The translations under genes were made by a program, and so were the position numbers. 64,000 nucleotides of DNA from contig CAKSAN010000007.1 in assembly GCA_934436435.1 (NCBI GenBank), positions 1 to 64,000 on the forward strand, in the 5' to 3' direction. Positions 47,597 to 54,753 of the stretch are shown piece after piece. Source of the DNA: an uncultured Acetatifactor sp. Lineage in GTDB: Bacteria; Bacillota; Clostridia; Lachnospirales; Lachnospiraceae. Each line of letters starts with the position of its first letter. The stretch's first letter is position 1. Below the pieces are notes generated by a model. It was not told the DNA's origin and did no database searches. It was given only the letters and a program-made list of their open reading frames with translations.

Positions 47597-48328
47597 ATGA
47601 TTCGGAAAATCATTCACATTGATGAAGAAAAATGCAACGGCTGCGGCATCTGTGCGACCGCATGCCATGAGGGTGCGATAGATATTGTTGACGGCAAGGC
47701 AAAGCTGGTCAGAGAGCATTTCTGCGACGGTTTCGGCGACTGTCTGCCGGGGTGTCCTACGGGTGCCATAACCTTCGAAGAGCGGGAGGCTCCTGCTTAT
47801 GACGAGGCGGCAGTAAAACAAGCACAGCAGCTGAAACAGCAGGAAAAGATGCAGCGGGAAGGCATGCAGATTCCCCGGGGAGGATGCCCGGGAAGCCGTA
47901 TGCGTCAGATGAACCGGACGGAGAACGCGGAAACTGTGGCAGAGAGCAGCACTGTTGCCATGAGATCCCAGTTGTGCAACTGGCCGGTACAGATCAAACT
48001 GGCACCGTTACAGGCTCCTTATTTTGACGGGGCAAAGCTGCTTATTGCGGCAGATTGTACCGCTTATGCCTATGCGAATTTTCATAAGGAATTCATTCGC
48101 GGCAAAGTGACGCTGATCGGCTGTCCGAAGCTGGATGCGGTGAATTACAGTGAGAAGCTGACGGAAATTCTGCGGAATAACGACATTCAGTCCGTGACCA
48201 TCGTGCGCATGGAAGTGCCTTGCTGCGGTGGACTGGAAATGGCGGCGAAGAAGGCCATACAGGACAGCGGAAAGTTCCTGCCCTGGCAGGTAGTGACCAT
48301 CTCCATTGACGGAGAGATTCTGGAATAA
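47597..48328 (+). CDS. 4Fe-4S dicluster ferredoxin-like protein
   Basis: A 243-aa protein. The N-terminal about 65 residues bind two clusters: CNGCGICATACHEGAI and CDGFGDCLPGCPTGAITF. The remaining about 150 residues form a conserved domain seen behind such ferredoxins, with CNWPVQIKLAP, CTAYAYANFHKEF and MEVPCCGGLEMA containing further Cys. It often accompanies hybrid-cluster-protein genes in Clostridia. The start at 47597 follows GGGAGG; an upstream in-frame start at 47540 would overlap the -10 box. The 48358 gene follows by 29 bp. Confidence 0.93.
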   Translation: MIRKIIHIDEEKCNGCGICATACHEGAIDIVDGKAKLVREHFCDGFGDCLPGCPTGAITFEEREAPAYDEAAVKQAQQLKQQEKMQREGMQIPRGGCPGSRMRQMNRTENAETVAESSTVAMRSQLCNWPVQIKLAPLQAPYFDGAKLLIAADCTAYAYANFHKEFIRGKVTLIGCPKLDAVNYSEKLTEILRNNDIQSVTIVRMEVPCCGGLEMAAKKAIQDSGKFLPWQVVTISIDGEILE

Positions 48329-48357
48329 TTTTGGAATATTGATACCGGAGCAAAGAA

Positions 48358-48789
48358 ATGACGGAGCGTGATATGGATATGCAAATGCAGGGAGACAGAA
48401 TTATCAGTGCCCTGATCGGGCTGGTGGGGGCCGTGTCCAATAACGGAAAAACGAAACAGACCGACAGCGTGATCCGGGAGGCGTTTCTGCGGCTGACGGA
48501 TGCAGGCAGTGAGGAAGCGACAGTGGAGAAGATCCATACGGAGAAATTCATCATTGCACCGGACTGTGCCATCTGCCGGAACCCCTGCGGCAATACCTCG
48601 GACTATGATATGACGCAGTTTTACGGGGCAGATGCGAAGGTCATCGCGGCGAAGCGGGATCTGATCGAAGCCATCCGTCAAAAATTAAGTTCTTCGGAAA
48701 CCGTCCCAGAGGCGGTCTATCAGGGAATTGCCTATCTGGGCTATGATCTGGAGCCGGAGGCTTATGCGCAGATACAGTCCGAGATCTGA
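48358..48789 (+). CDS. Small Cys-containing protein, possibly related to the hybrid-cluster-protein helical domain
   Basis: A 143-aa mostly helical protein with one Cys motif, CAICRNPCGNTSDYDM near residues 80-95. I do not recognise it with certainty. The NPCG-x-T-x-DYDM pattern recalls proteins encoded with hydroxylamine reductase/hybrid cluster protein genes. It is downstream of the dicluster ferredoxin in the same orientation with GGAG 8 bp before the ATG, so a joint redox role is a fair guess. Its 3' end overlaps by 28 bp the end of the convergent, frameshifted TetR gene. Confidence 0.65.
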   Translation: MTERDMDMQMQGDRIISALIGLVGAVSNNGKTKQTDSVIREAFLRLTDAGSEEATVEKIHTEKFIIAPDCAICRNPCGNTSDYDMTQFYGADAKVIAAKRDLIEAIRQKLSSSETVPEAVYQGIAYLGYDLEPEAYAQIQSEI

Positions 48790-49239
48790 TTGATCAGCCG
48801 GTCCATCATGGAAGGATAGGCTTCCGGAAGAAAAAGGGACTCCATCTGGAGAGAGACCGCCAGCAGCTTCATGAGGTTGCAGGCGGTTTTTAAATCCGCC
48901 TCTTTTCTGGGGGAGGCCAACAGGTCATAGAGCATGTTCATGGTAACCGCGTCATTGTGTTCATTTTCCAGATATTCCGGCGGTCAGCTTCCGTTCTTCA
49001 TTCAGAAAGGAATGCAGGGCGTCCTTGGAGCATTGTCTTTCATGGAGCATGATGCGGTAGAGATATTCATAGCGGGAGGGAAAAAAGTGATAAAAAGTAC
49101 CCTTGGCGATATAACAGGAGGCAGCGATCTGTTCCACATTCAGATGGCTAAGCCCTCCCTTTTTTAATGCGGCAAAACCGGCATCCAGCAATTTTACGGA
49201 GAGTTCCGAGCGGGCTTCTTCGGTGAAAATTTTCGGCAT
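48762..49239 (-). pseudogene. TetR family regulator with a single-base frameshift
   Basis: The N-terminal 92 codons (49239 down to 48961) encode a normal TetR helix-turn-helix: LNVEQIAASCYIAKGTFYHFF. The frame then ends at TGA. Reading shifted by one base from about 48985 continues smoothly as EYLENEHNDAVTMNMLYDLL and on to the stop at 48762-48764, giving a TetR of about 158 residues. One extra G near LTAG restores it. It may be a true mutation or a sequencing error. It is divergent from the hydrolase gene, and GTTAG-N6-CTAAC between them is the likely operator. Confidence 0.8.
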
Positions 49240-49272
49240 AACAGCATTCCTTCCTAAATGACTCTGGAAATC

Positions 49273-49319
49273 TTGAAAGTCATTTTATGATCATTATACT
49301 ATGGTTAGCAAAAACTAAC
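49273..49319 (+). promoter_or_regulatory. Promoter and GTTAG-N6-CTAAC operator of the hydrolase gene
   Basis: TTGAAA (49273-49278), 16 bp, TATACT (49295-49300). GTTAG-CAAAAA-CTAAC (49304-49319) lies over the expected transcription start, like the one at 46086. AATGACT/AGTCATT forms another inverted repeat at about 49258-49284. Confidence 0.65.
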
Positions 49320-49350
49320 AAGTAACAATGGTTACGGAGTGGAGGACAGG

Positions 49351-50232
49351 ATGAAGGAAAAGTACACATTACAGGAAGATGGATTTGTAGGATACTGGCA
49401 CCCGGCAAAGGGGCATGAGGGGAAAGCACTGATCGTATTTCCCGGTTCCGGCGCGGACTATGCATTGACGAAAAGCGGTTCGGAATATCTGGAGAAGGCA
49501 GGCTGGTCGAGACTGCTGGTGGCTTTTGCCGGGTGGGACGGTCTCCCCGAGGATCCGGTGGAAACACCGGTGGAATATGCCGAACGGGCGATCCGCGTGC
49601 TTCAGGAAGCGGGAATCTCGAAAATCGGCATGACCGGTATTTCTGCGGGAGCGAAGTATGCCATCACGGCGGCCTCCTATCTGCCGGTGGTGTCGCTTTT
49701 GGCGGTAAGCTCTCCCTATGACCACACGACGGAAGCCTTTCAGGGGACGAAACCATTGTATAAGTCCACTTTTACCTACCGGGGAAAGCCTCTGCCCTAT
49801 GATCCCACGGTGACATTGCACAGAAATATTCTGAGCGTTCTGCTACGGACTGCCTGCAATAAAAAGTACGGCCCGAAACGGATGTTAAGAGGCTGCTATC
49901 AGGAAAATATTCCTTCGGAAGAGGCGCGGATCAAGGTGGAGCAGATGCATGCGGACATTCTCATGCAGTATCCCGGATACGATGACTGCTGGCCTTCGGA
50001 TGAGGCGGTGCCAAGGATGCAGAAGATTTTGGAACAGTGCAAATATCCCTATCGTGTGCAGGCAACCTGTTATGAGAAGGGGAGTCATCTGTTGGGAGCA
50101 GAACTTCCGGAAGACTACCGGAAGCAGATGCGGAAAATTTTGCAGGCGGAAGCTGTGGATCCGGCAGCCTGTGAACGGGCCAGAGAGGAGAGCATGCGGG
50201 AGATCCTTGATTTTTTGGAAGGCTGGGAGTGA
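49351..50232 (+). CDS. Alpha/beta hydrolase (acyl-CoA thioesterase/BAAT-like)
   Basis: A 293-aa alpha/beta hydrolase. The strand-turn HPAKGHEGKALIVFPGSGAD gives the oxyanion region. GMTGISAGAKYA holds the nucleophile elbow G-x-S-x-G. The C-terminal CYEKGSHLLG supplies the probable His. It resembles the C-terminal domain of acyl-CoA thioester hydrolase/bile acid-CoA amidase proteins; the substrate is unknown. The start at 49351 follows GGAGG. It is divergent from the broken TetR gene, so its control may be lost. Confidence 0.82.
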   Translation: MKEKYTLQEDGFVGYWHPAKGHEGKALIVFPGSGADYALTKSGSEYLEKAGWSRLLVAFAGWDGLPEDPVETPVEYAERAIRVLQEAGISKIGMTGISAGAKYAITAASYLPVVSLLAVSSPYDHTTEAFQGTKPLYKSTFTYRGKPLPYDPTVTLHRNILSVLLRTACNKKYGPKRMLRGCYQENIPSEEARIKVEQMHADILMQYPGYDDCWPSDEAVPRMQKILEQCKYPYRVQATCYEKGSHLLGAELPEDYRKQMRKILQAEAVDPAACERAREESMREILDFLEGWE

Positions 50233-50262
50233 TTTTCAGCCAGGAGTTCAAGAAGGAGACAT

Positions 50263-50406
50263 ATGATGGGTTTGCTAAGAGCGACCGGATCGGCAGAAGT
50301 AAGACCGGTGAAGAGGAATACCGTGAGTATGGTGTGTGAAGGGCGTTCCGAAGACGGAATGCCCTTTCTTTACGCAGTTGCAGAGATATGCTATAGTAAA
50401 GAATGA
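50263..50406 (+). CDS. Candidate small protein (47 aa)
   Basis: A short frame beginning MMGLLRATGSAEVRPVKRNT is preceded by AAGAAGGAGACAT, one of the strongest ribosome binding sites in the region. No family is recognised. It lies 30 bp after the hydrolase stop and contains a terminator-like hairpin inside its own 3' half, which argues against full translation or suggests a truncated remnant. Confidence 0.35.
   Translation: MMGLLRATGSAEVRPVKRNTVSMVCEGRSEDGMPFLYAVAEICYSKE
50339..50372 (+). terminator. Terminator-like hairpin
   Basis: GGGCGTTCCG pairs with CGGAATGCCC around AAGA, followed by TTTCTTT. It probably ends the hydrolase transcript. Confidence 0.85.
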
Positions 50407-50431
50407 TGAAATCGAGAAGGAGAATTGACAC

Positions 50432-50995
50432 ATGGAATGTGAAGAAAAGAGAGTGGACATGCGGATTCCGGATCCGGAAAATCATGCGGAGAATGTAAGG
50501 GCAGCACAGGTGATATTCCGGTTGAACCAGACGATGCCTTTTACAGAGGAATACCGGGAGCTGCTGAAAGAATTGTTTGGTGGCAATCTGGGGGAGAACA
50601 GCTATGTAGCCGCCCCCATCAGCGGAGCCTGTGTCAGCACCATGAAGATCGGAAAGGGAGTATTTATCAATTCCGGACTTTTGGCCATGGCAAGGGGCGG
50701 TATTACCATAGAAGACGGGGCACAGATTGCAGCCAACGTACAGTTGATCTCCAATAACCATGATCCGTATGATCTTCAGGTATTGACCTGCAAGCCGGTG
50801 AGGATCGGCAGGGAAGCCTGGATCGGTGCCGGGGCAACGATTCTGCCCGGAGTATCCGTGGGACAACATGCCGTCATCGGCGCAGCATCTGTAGTAACAA
50901 AAGATGTTCCGGATTATGCCGTGGCAGTCGGAAATCCCGCAAAAGTGATTCGCTATCTGGATGCGGAGCGTTTTGAGACTGTGGATGAGAGATAG
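50432..50995 (+). CDS. Sugar O-acetyltransferase (left-handed beta-helix family)
   Basis: A 187-aa acetyl-CoA-dependent transferase of the maltose/galactoside acetyltransferase type. Hexapeptide repeats occupy about 65-180, with GKGVFINSGLLAMARGGITI and the active-site segment LISNNHDPYD (catalytic His). The end IGAGATILPGVSVGQHAVIG and VAVGNPAKVIRYL is typical. The N-terminal region is helical. AGAAGGAGAA precedes the start 8 bp away. Confidence 0.92.
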   Translation: MECEEKRVDMRIPDPENHAENVRAAQVIFRLNQTMPFTEEYRELLKELFGGNLGENSYVAAPISGACVSTMKIGKGVFINSGLLAMARGGITIEDGAQIAANVQLISNNHDPYDLQVLTCKPVRIGREAWIGAGATILPGVSVGQHAVIGAASVVTKDVPDYAVAVGNPAKVIRYLDAERFETVDER

Positions 50996-51001
50996 AGGGA
51001 G

Positions 51002-51180
51002 AATGGAAAGTTACGCGAGCAATGAGCCGCGCATAGGTATAGTGAAGACAGCGATGGGTGCTTGCGCACAAATCGCTGTCTTTACTTATGCCGTGATGCG
51101 GCGAACGCCGCGATATGAAATAAGATTGACAGCGCTCTATGCTGACAATCTTATGAATAGCGTGGCTCATTGCGGATGGC
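51002..51180. repeat. Multi-branched structured element
   Basis: GCAATGAGCCGCGC near 51016 pairs with GCGTGGCTCATTGC near 51160-51174 to close a large fold. Inside are AAGACAGCGAT/ATCGCTGTCTT with a GTGCTTGCGCAC loop (about 51044-51082), GCGGCG-aa-CGCCGC (about 51098-51111), and ATAAGATTG/CAATCTTAT continued by CAGC/GCTG (about 51119-51153). Nested complementarity on this scale suggests a structured RNA or a mobile repeat. No open frame is convincing. Confidence 0.6.
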
Positions 51181-51219
51181 AGTTTTAAACCGGGCGAACG
51201 CCCACGTTGGATATGTCAG

Positions 51220-51514
51220 GGGCACAAACTCTTATAATTCCAAGATTGTACCCTCTCCGTCAAGAGTTGTGGGCACAGAGTGGCTTATCTCCTTGTACTG
51301 TGCCCATTTTAAAACAGGCTGCGGGCACAGATAGACTTATTCCCTTGTGCTGTGCCCATTTTAGAACAAACCGTGGGCACAGCGCAGCTCACCTTCTTGT
51401 ACTGTGCCCATTTTAAAACAAGCTGTGGGCACAGCGCGACGCGTTCTCTTGCATTGTACCCATTTTTAAACAAAAGGAAGGGCACAGACATCGAATTTAT
51501 CGTTGCTGTGCCCT
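51220..51514. repeat. Tandem array of six 52-bp units with GGGCACAG/CTGTGCCC hairpins
   Basis: GGGCACA recurs at 51220, 51271, 51323, 51375, 51427 and 51480 (spacing 51, 52, 52, 52, 53). Each is followed about 20 bp later by the inverted partner TGTGCCC (TGTACCC in units 1 and 5), then by a 15-17 bp linker like ATTTTAAAACAAGCTG. The loops of about 17-19 nt differ, but several end in CTTGTA. Outer units are the most diverged. It fills the gap between the acetyltransferase and NUDIX genes. Confidence 0.85.
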
Positions 51515-51573
51515 TTCCTTGGAAATACATATATTTATTTGACGAACTTTCCATTTACTTAAATGAACATAAT

Positions 51574-51602
51574 TTGCTGCCATAGTAAGATTATGTTATA
51601 TT
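51574..51602 (+). promoter_or_regulatory. Promoter of the NUDIX gene
   Basis: TTGCTG (51574-51579), 17 bp, TATATT (51597-51602). The promoter is flanked by direct repeats TTACTTAA at 51555-51562 and 51607-51614, which may be regulator half-sites. Confidence 0.55.
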
Positions 51603-51641
51603 AAACTTACTTAAGAAATGAGCACAAGAGAGGTGCATACA

Positions 51642-52094
51642 ATGGCTGGAATCGAAAAAGTGGTCTTTATGAATATGTGCATGGTCTATGATAACGAGGG
51701 CAATGTGTTGGCGCTGGACAAGGTGGGAAAGAGGTATTCGGGAACGACTTTTCCCGGCGGGCATGTGGAACCGGGGGAGACCTTCAAGGAGTCGGTGATC
51801 CGGGAAATCTATGAAGAGACCGGACTGACGATTCGAAATCCCAGACTGACCGGCATCTATCACTGGATGACAGGGGACATACGGAATGTGGGCTTTTTAT
51901 ATAAGACGGCGGAGTATGAGGGAGAATTGATTTCCTCGGAGGAAGGAAAGGTCTACTGGATCCAGGGAGAAGAATTTTTGAAGAGGCCGCTGGCACCGGG
52001 CATGGAACAGGTGTGGCAGATGATGCATGACGAGGATGCACAGGAGTGTTTGCAGACATTGACAGAGGAAGGCATCGTGTCAAAGATCCAGTAG
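51642..52094 (+). CDS. NUDIX hydrolase (MutT type)
   Basis: A 150-aa pyrophosphohydrolase. The complete NUDIX box GGHVEPGETFKESVIREIYEETGL lies near residues 39-62, with the metal-binding Glu residues in REIYEE. Such enzymes cleave oxidised nucleotides or nucleoside-diphosphate derivatives; the substrate is not certain. The start at 51642 follows GAGAGG; an ATG at 51618 is the alternative. Confidence 0.9.
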   Translation: MAGIEKVVFMNMCMVYDNEGNVLALDKVGKRYSGTTFPGGHVEPGETFKESVIREIYEETGLTIRNPRLTGIYHWMTGDIRNVGFLYKTAEYEGELISSEEGKVYWIQGEEFLKRPLAPGMEQVWQMMHDEDAQECLQTLTEEGIVSKIQ

Positions 52095-52113
52095 TGGATT
52101 TTGAAGGACGGAT

Positions 52114-52782
52114 GTGATAGTAGAGAGATCCATGATATGTGGGGAAGGAGAGAAGAACGCAGTGTTTTGGGATAAAGTTGCAGGTCTTTATGATCTGTTT
52201 GAAAATATTTATAACAAAAAGGTCTACCGGGAGACGGGACAGAAAGTGGCCGAAAGATTACAGCAAACGGATGTGGTACTGGAATGTGCCTGTGGAACAG
52301 GGGCTATCAGCCGGTATATTGCCGACAAATGTAAGCACCTTACGGCAACGGATTATTCGGAAGGAATGTTAAAGCAGGCCAAGAAGCATCTGGCTTCGAA
52401 AGCCAATGTTGCTTTTGCACAGGTGGACATTACACGTCTGCCCTATGAGGATCAGAGCTTTGACGCAGTGGTGGCGGGTAATGTGATCCACTTGCTGCCG
52501 GAACCGCAGAAAGCCATGGAGGAACTGCTGCGGGTCTGTAAGGAAGGCGGAAAAGTGATCCTCCCGACTTACATTAATAAATCGGAAAAGAGCAGCAGGG
52601 CTGCCGTGAAATTGCTGGAAAAGCTGGGTGCAGACTTTAAACAGCAGTTTGATGCGGATTCTTACCGACGTTTTTTTGCGGACATGCATCTTACAAAGAC
52701 AGAATTTACCATCGTGGAGGGACGGATGCCCTGCGACATTGCGATCATCACGAAGGAAACACTGCAGGAGGCGAAAAAATGA
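52114..52782 (+). CDS. Class I SAM-dependent methyltransferase
   Basis: A 222-aa methyltransferase with FWDKVAGLYDLFENIYNKKV, motif I VVLECACGTGAISRYIA, the acidic residue in TATDYSEGML, and motif IV SFDAVVAGNVIHLL, as in the UbiE/COQ5-like group. The substrate is unknown. The start is taken as GTG at 52114 after AAGGA; ATG at 52132 or a downstream GTG are possible. It overlaps the HD gene by 4 bp (ATGA), showing translational coupling. Confidence 0.88.
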   Translation: MIVERSMICGEGEKNAVFWDKVAGLYDLFENIYNKKVYRETGQKVAERLQQTDVVLECACGTGAISRYIADKCKHLTATDYSEGMLKQAKKHLASKANVAFAQVDITRLPYEDQSFDAVVAGNVIHLLPEPQKAMEELLRVCKEGGKVILPTYINKSEKSSRAAVKLLEKLGADFKQQFDADSYRRFFADMHLTKTEFTIVEGRMPCDIAIITKETLQEAKK

Positions 52783-53267
52783 TCAACAAATTACATATGG
52801 CAATGATCGAACTTTACCACGGGGATGCAAAGCGTATCCAACATTTTTGCAAGGTGCACAGCTATGCGAAGCTGATCGCGGAAATGGAAAATGTGGATGC
52901 GGAAACCTTATTTATTCTGGAGACAGCGGCACTGACCCACGATATCGGCATTCATCTGTGCGAAGAAAAATACGGAAACAGCAACGGAAAATTACAGGAA
53001 AAAGAAGGTCCGGCTATTGCCGAAAAACTGTTGGCGGATCTGGGGTTCTCCAAAGAAGTTTCCGGACGGGTGCAATACCTGATCGCCCATCACCATACCT
53101 ACAACAATATAGACGGGATCGATTATCAGATTCTGGTGGAGGCAGATTTTCTCGTAAATATGTATGAGGATGAACTGTCCGAGGAAACCATGCAGAATGC
53201 CTATCGGAATATTTTCCGGACGGAAGCCGGGAAAAAGATCTGTAGGGAGATGTATGGGGTAGAGTGA
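52779..53267 (+). CDS. HD domain phosphohydrolase
   Basis: A 162-aa HD-fold protein. HFCKVHSYAKL provides the first His, TAALTHDIGIHL the HD doublet, and LIAHHHTYNNIDGIDYQILVEAD the further His and Asp. It probably acts as a metal-dependent phosphohydrolase on a nucleotide. Translationally coupled to the methyltransferase gene. Confidence 0.88.
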   Translation: MINKLHMAMIELYHGDAKRIQHFCKVHSYAKLIAEMENVDAETLFILETAALTHDIGIHLCEEKYGNSNGKLQEKEGPAIAEKLLADLGFSKEVSGRVQYLIAHHHTYNNIDGIDYQILVEADFLVNMYEDELSEETMQNAYRNIFRTEAGKKICREMYGVE

Positions 53268-53291
53268 TTTTTGACGAATTGTAGGGGTGAG

Positions 53292-53320
53292 TTGACAAAC
53301 ATAGAAAAGAAATATATAAT
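53292..53320 (+). promoter_or_regulatory. Consensus promoter of the TetR gene
   Basis: TTGACA (53292-53297), 17 bp, TATAAT (53315-53320): perfect. The following TGATATA repeats (53324-53345) may be an autoregulatory operator. Confidence 0.85.
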
Positions 53321-53376
53321 ACATGATATACATTGGATGATATATATTAAAAGACCTATGTGAAAGGATATATATT

Positions 53377-54012
53377 ATGGCTCCGAAGAATAAGTTTGCA
53401 AGGGAAGAAATGGTAGATGCTGCTTTGAATGTTGTACGGGTCAGAGGAATTGATGGGCTGACTGCAAAAACAATGGCAGATGAACTCGGAACCTCTACGC
53501 AACCGATTTTTACATGCTTTGGATCCATGGATGTTGTCAAGACGGAAGTGTATAAGGATGCGGTAGAGATTTATGACCGTTATGCAGACGCAGGGTTGAA
53601 AGAGCGAATCCCCTTTTTGGGAGTAGGAATGCAGTATATCCGATTCGCGCGGGAAGAACCGGAATTGTACCGGCTTTTGTTTTTGACCAAAACACAGGAA
53701 AAGGAATATGGAGCGATGAAAGCAATGTATCACCTGCAGGAGCTTGTTCGTCCCACATTGGCCAACATTTATCATATTACAGGGGAAGAGGCCGACTTGT
53801 ATTTTCGGGATCTCTGGCTGGTAGTGCATAGCCTGTCCACACTTATCGTTACCGGCGACTGTCCGTATTCAGATCAGGAAATCGGGCAGATCCTGACCGG
53901 CTTTAGTGTCAGCGTTTGCAAAGCCATTAAGGAAGTTCCGGGGTTTACGGCGGGAACTTATGACCGGGATACAGTCTTTGGGGCGCTGACCCGGGAGAAA
54001 CAGAATAAATAA
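53377..54012 (+). CDS. TetR family regulator
   Basis: A 211-aa regulator with the helix-turn-helix LTAKTMADELGTSTQPIFTCF near residues 28-48 and a C-terminal ligand domain (EPELYRLLFLTKTQEKEYGA). This subgroup, with STQPIF in the recognition helix, is common in Clostridia. GAAAGGATATATATT precedes the ATG. It has its own consensus promoter and terminator. The target is unknown; the HTH gene downstream or an autoregulated site are candidates. Confidence 0.88.
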   Translation: MAPKNKFAREEMVDAALNVVRVRGIDGLTAKTMADELGTSTQPIFTCFGSMDVVKTEVYKDAVEIYDRYADAGLKERIPFLGVGMQYIRFAREEPELYRLLFLTKTQEKEYGAMKAMYHLQELVRPTLANIYHITGEEADLYFRDLWLVVHSLSTLIVTGDCPYSDQEIGQILTGFSVSVCKAIKEVPGFTAGTYDRDTVFGALTREKQNK

Positions 54013-54021
54013 GTTACAAGA

Positions 54022-54079
54022 TGCCAGACGCTTAGACGCAGTGCAATCCGGGAGAATCGGTTTGTGCTGCGTTTTCTGT
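54022..54079 (+). terminator. Terminator with CAGACGCTTAGACGCAG leader (copy 1)
   Basis: GACGCAGTGCAA pairs imperfectly with TTTGTGCTGCGT, followed by TTTTCTG. The 17-bp word at 54025-54041 recurs at 54677 and 57926. Confidence 0.65.
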
Positions 54080-54099
54080 TATGGACAGAAAAAATATTC

Positions 54100-54127
54100 T
54101 TGACATTATTAAAAATGAGAATATAAT
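54100..54127 (+). promoter_or_regulatory. Promoter of the HTH gene
   Basis: TTGACA (54100-54105), 16 bp, TATAAT (54122-54127). Confidence 0.8.
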
Positions 54128-54160
54128 CATAATATAGAACAATGCGAGGAGCGATAAGAA

Positions 54161-54661
54161 ATGGAGATGGCGGAAATCGTAATGAATCCTGTCCGGCAGA
54201 GAATTTTTCAATATTTTTTGATCCATGAAACAGGCACGGTCAAGGATATTAGGAAGTTATTGCCGGATGTTCCGGGTGCAAGCTTATATCGGCACATAAA
54301 AATTATGGCAGATCACGATATCCTTATGGTGGTGGGAGAAAATCGAATCCGCGGCACTGTGGAAAACGTTTATCAATTAAACAAGAGTGCCCTGGAGGTT
54401 GCGGATGAAGGCGGAAACGCTGTGCAAATGTCGCTGCTTAGTATTTGTGCATCCTTTGCAAAATATTTTTCCGGTGGCAATGCCGATCCTCAAAAAGACA
54501 TGCTGTTACTTACAAACTGCACATTCGTATTGACGGATGGGGAATTTTCGGACTTTCTTTCGGAAATGAATGAAATTGCGGTGAAGTACATGAAAAAAGA
54601 AGGAGCCGCAGGCAGCAAAACACGACAGATTACACTGATATCCGCACCGACATTCCAATAA
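54161..54661 (+). CDS. Winged-helix (ArsR-like) regulator
   Basis: A 166-aa protein. The first about 70 residues form a winged helix-turn-helix (VRQRIFQYFLIHETGTVKDI, GASLYRHIKIMADHDILMVV). The C-terminal part (KDMLLLTNCTFVLTDGEFSD) is a helical sensor-like region resembling the helix-turn-helix domain proteins paired with YdfF-type regulators. GAGGAGCG precedes the start. It has its own promoter and terminator. Target unknown; the downstream MCP gene is a neighbour. Confidence 0.82.
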   Translation: MEMAEIVMNPVRQRIFQYFLIHETGTVKDIRKLLPDVPGASLYRHIKIMADHDILMVVGENRIRGTVENVYQLNKSALEVADEGGNAVQMSLLSICASFAKYFSGGNADPQKDMLLLTNCTFVLTDGEFSDFLSEMNEIAVKYMKKEGAAGSKTRQITLISAPTFQ

Positions 54662-54676
54662 AATTATTACAACAGT

Positions 54677-54741
54677 CAGACGCTAAGACGCAGAACTGAA
54701 CTTGATGCAACATCGGGTTCGTTCTGCTTTTTTATTTTAAA
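54677..54741 (+). terminator. Terminator with CAGACGCTAAGACGCAG leader (copy 2)
   Basis: GCAGAAC pairs with GTTCTGC, followed by TTTTTTATTTT. The leader word lies at 54677-54693. Confidence 0.85.
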
Positions 54742-54753
54742 GGAGGAAAAATC

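Noticed and set aside
51220..51514. CRISPR array
   Set aside because: Repeats are spaced every 52 bp, but the unique segments are only 17-19 nt, share their 3' ends, and no cas genes are in the window.
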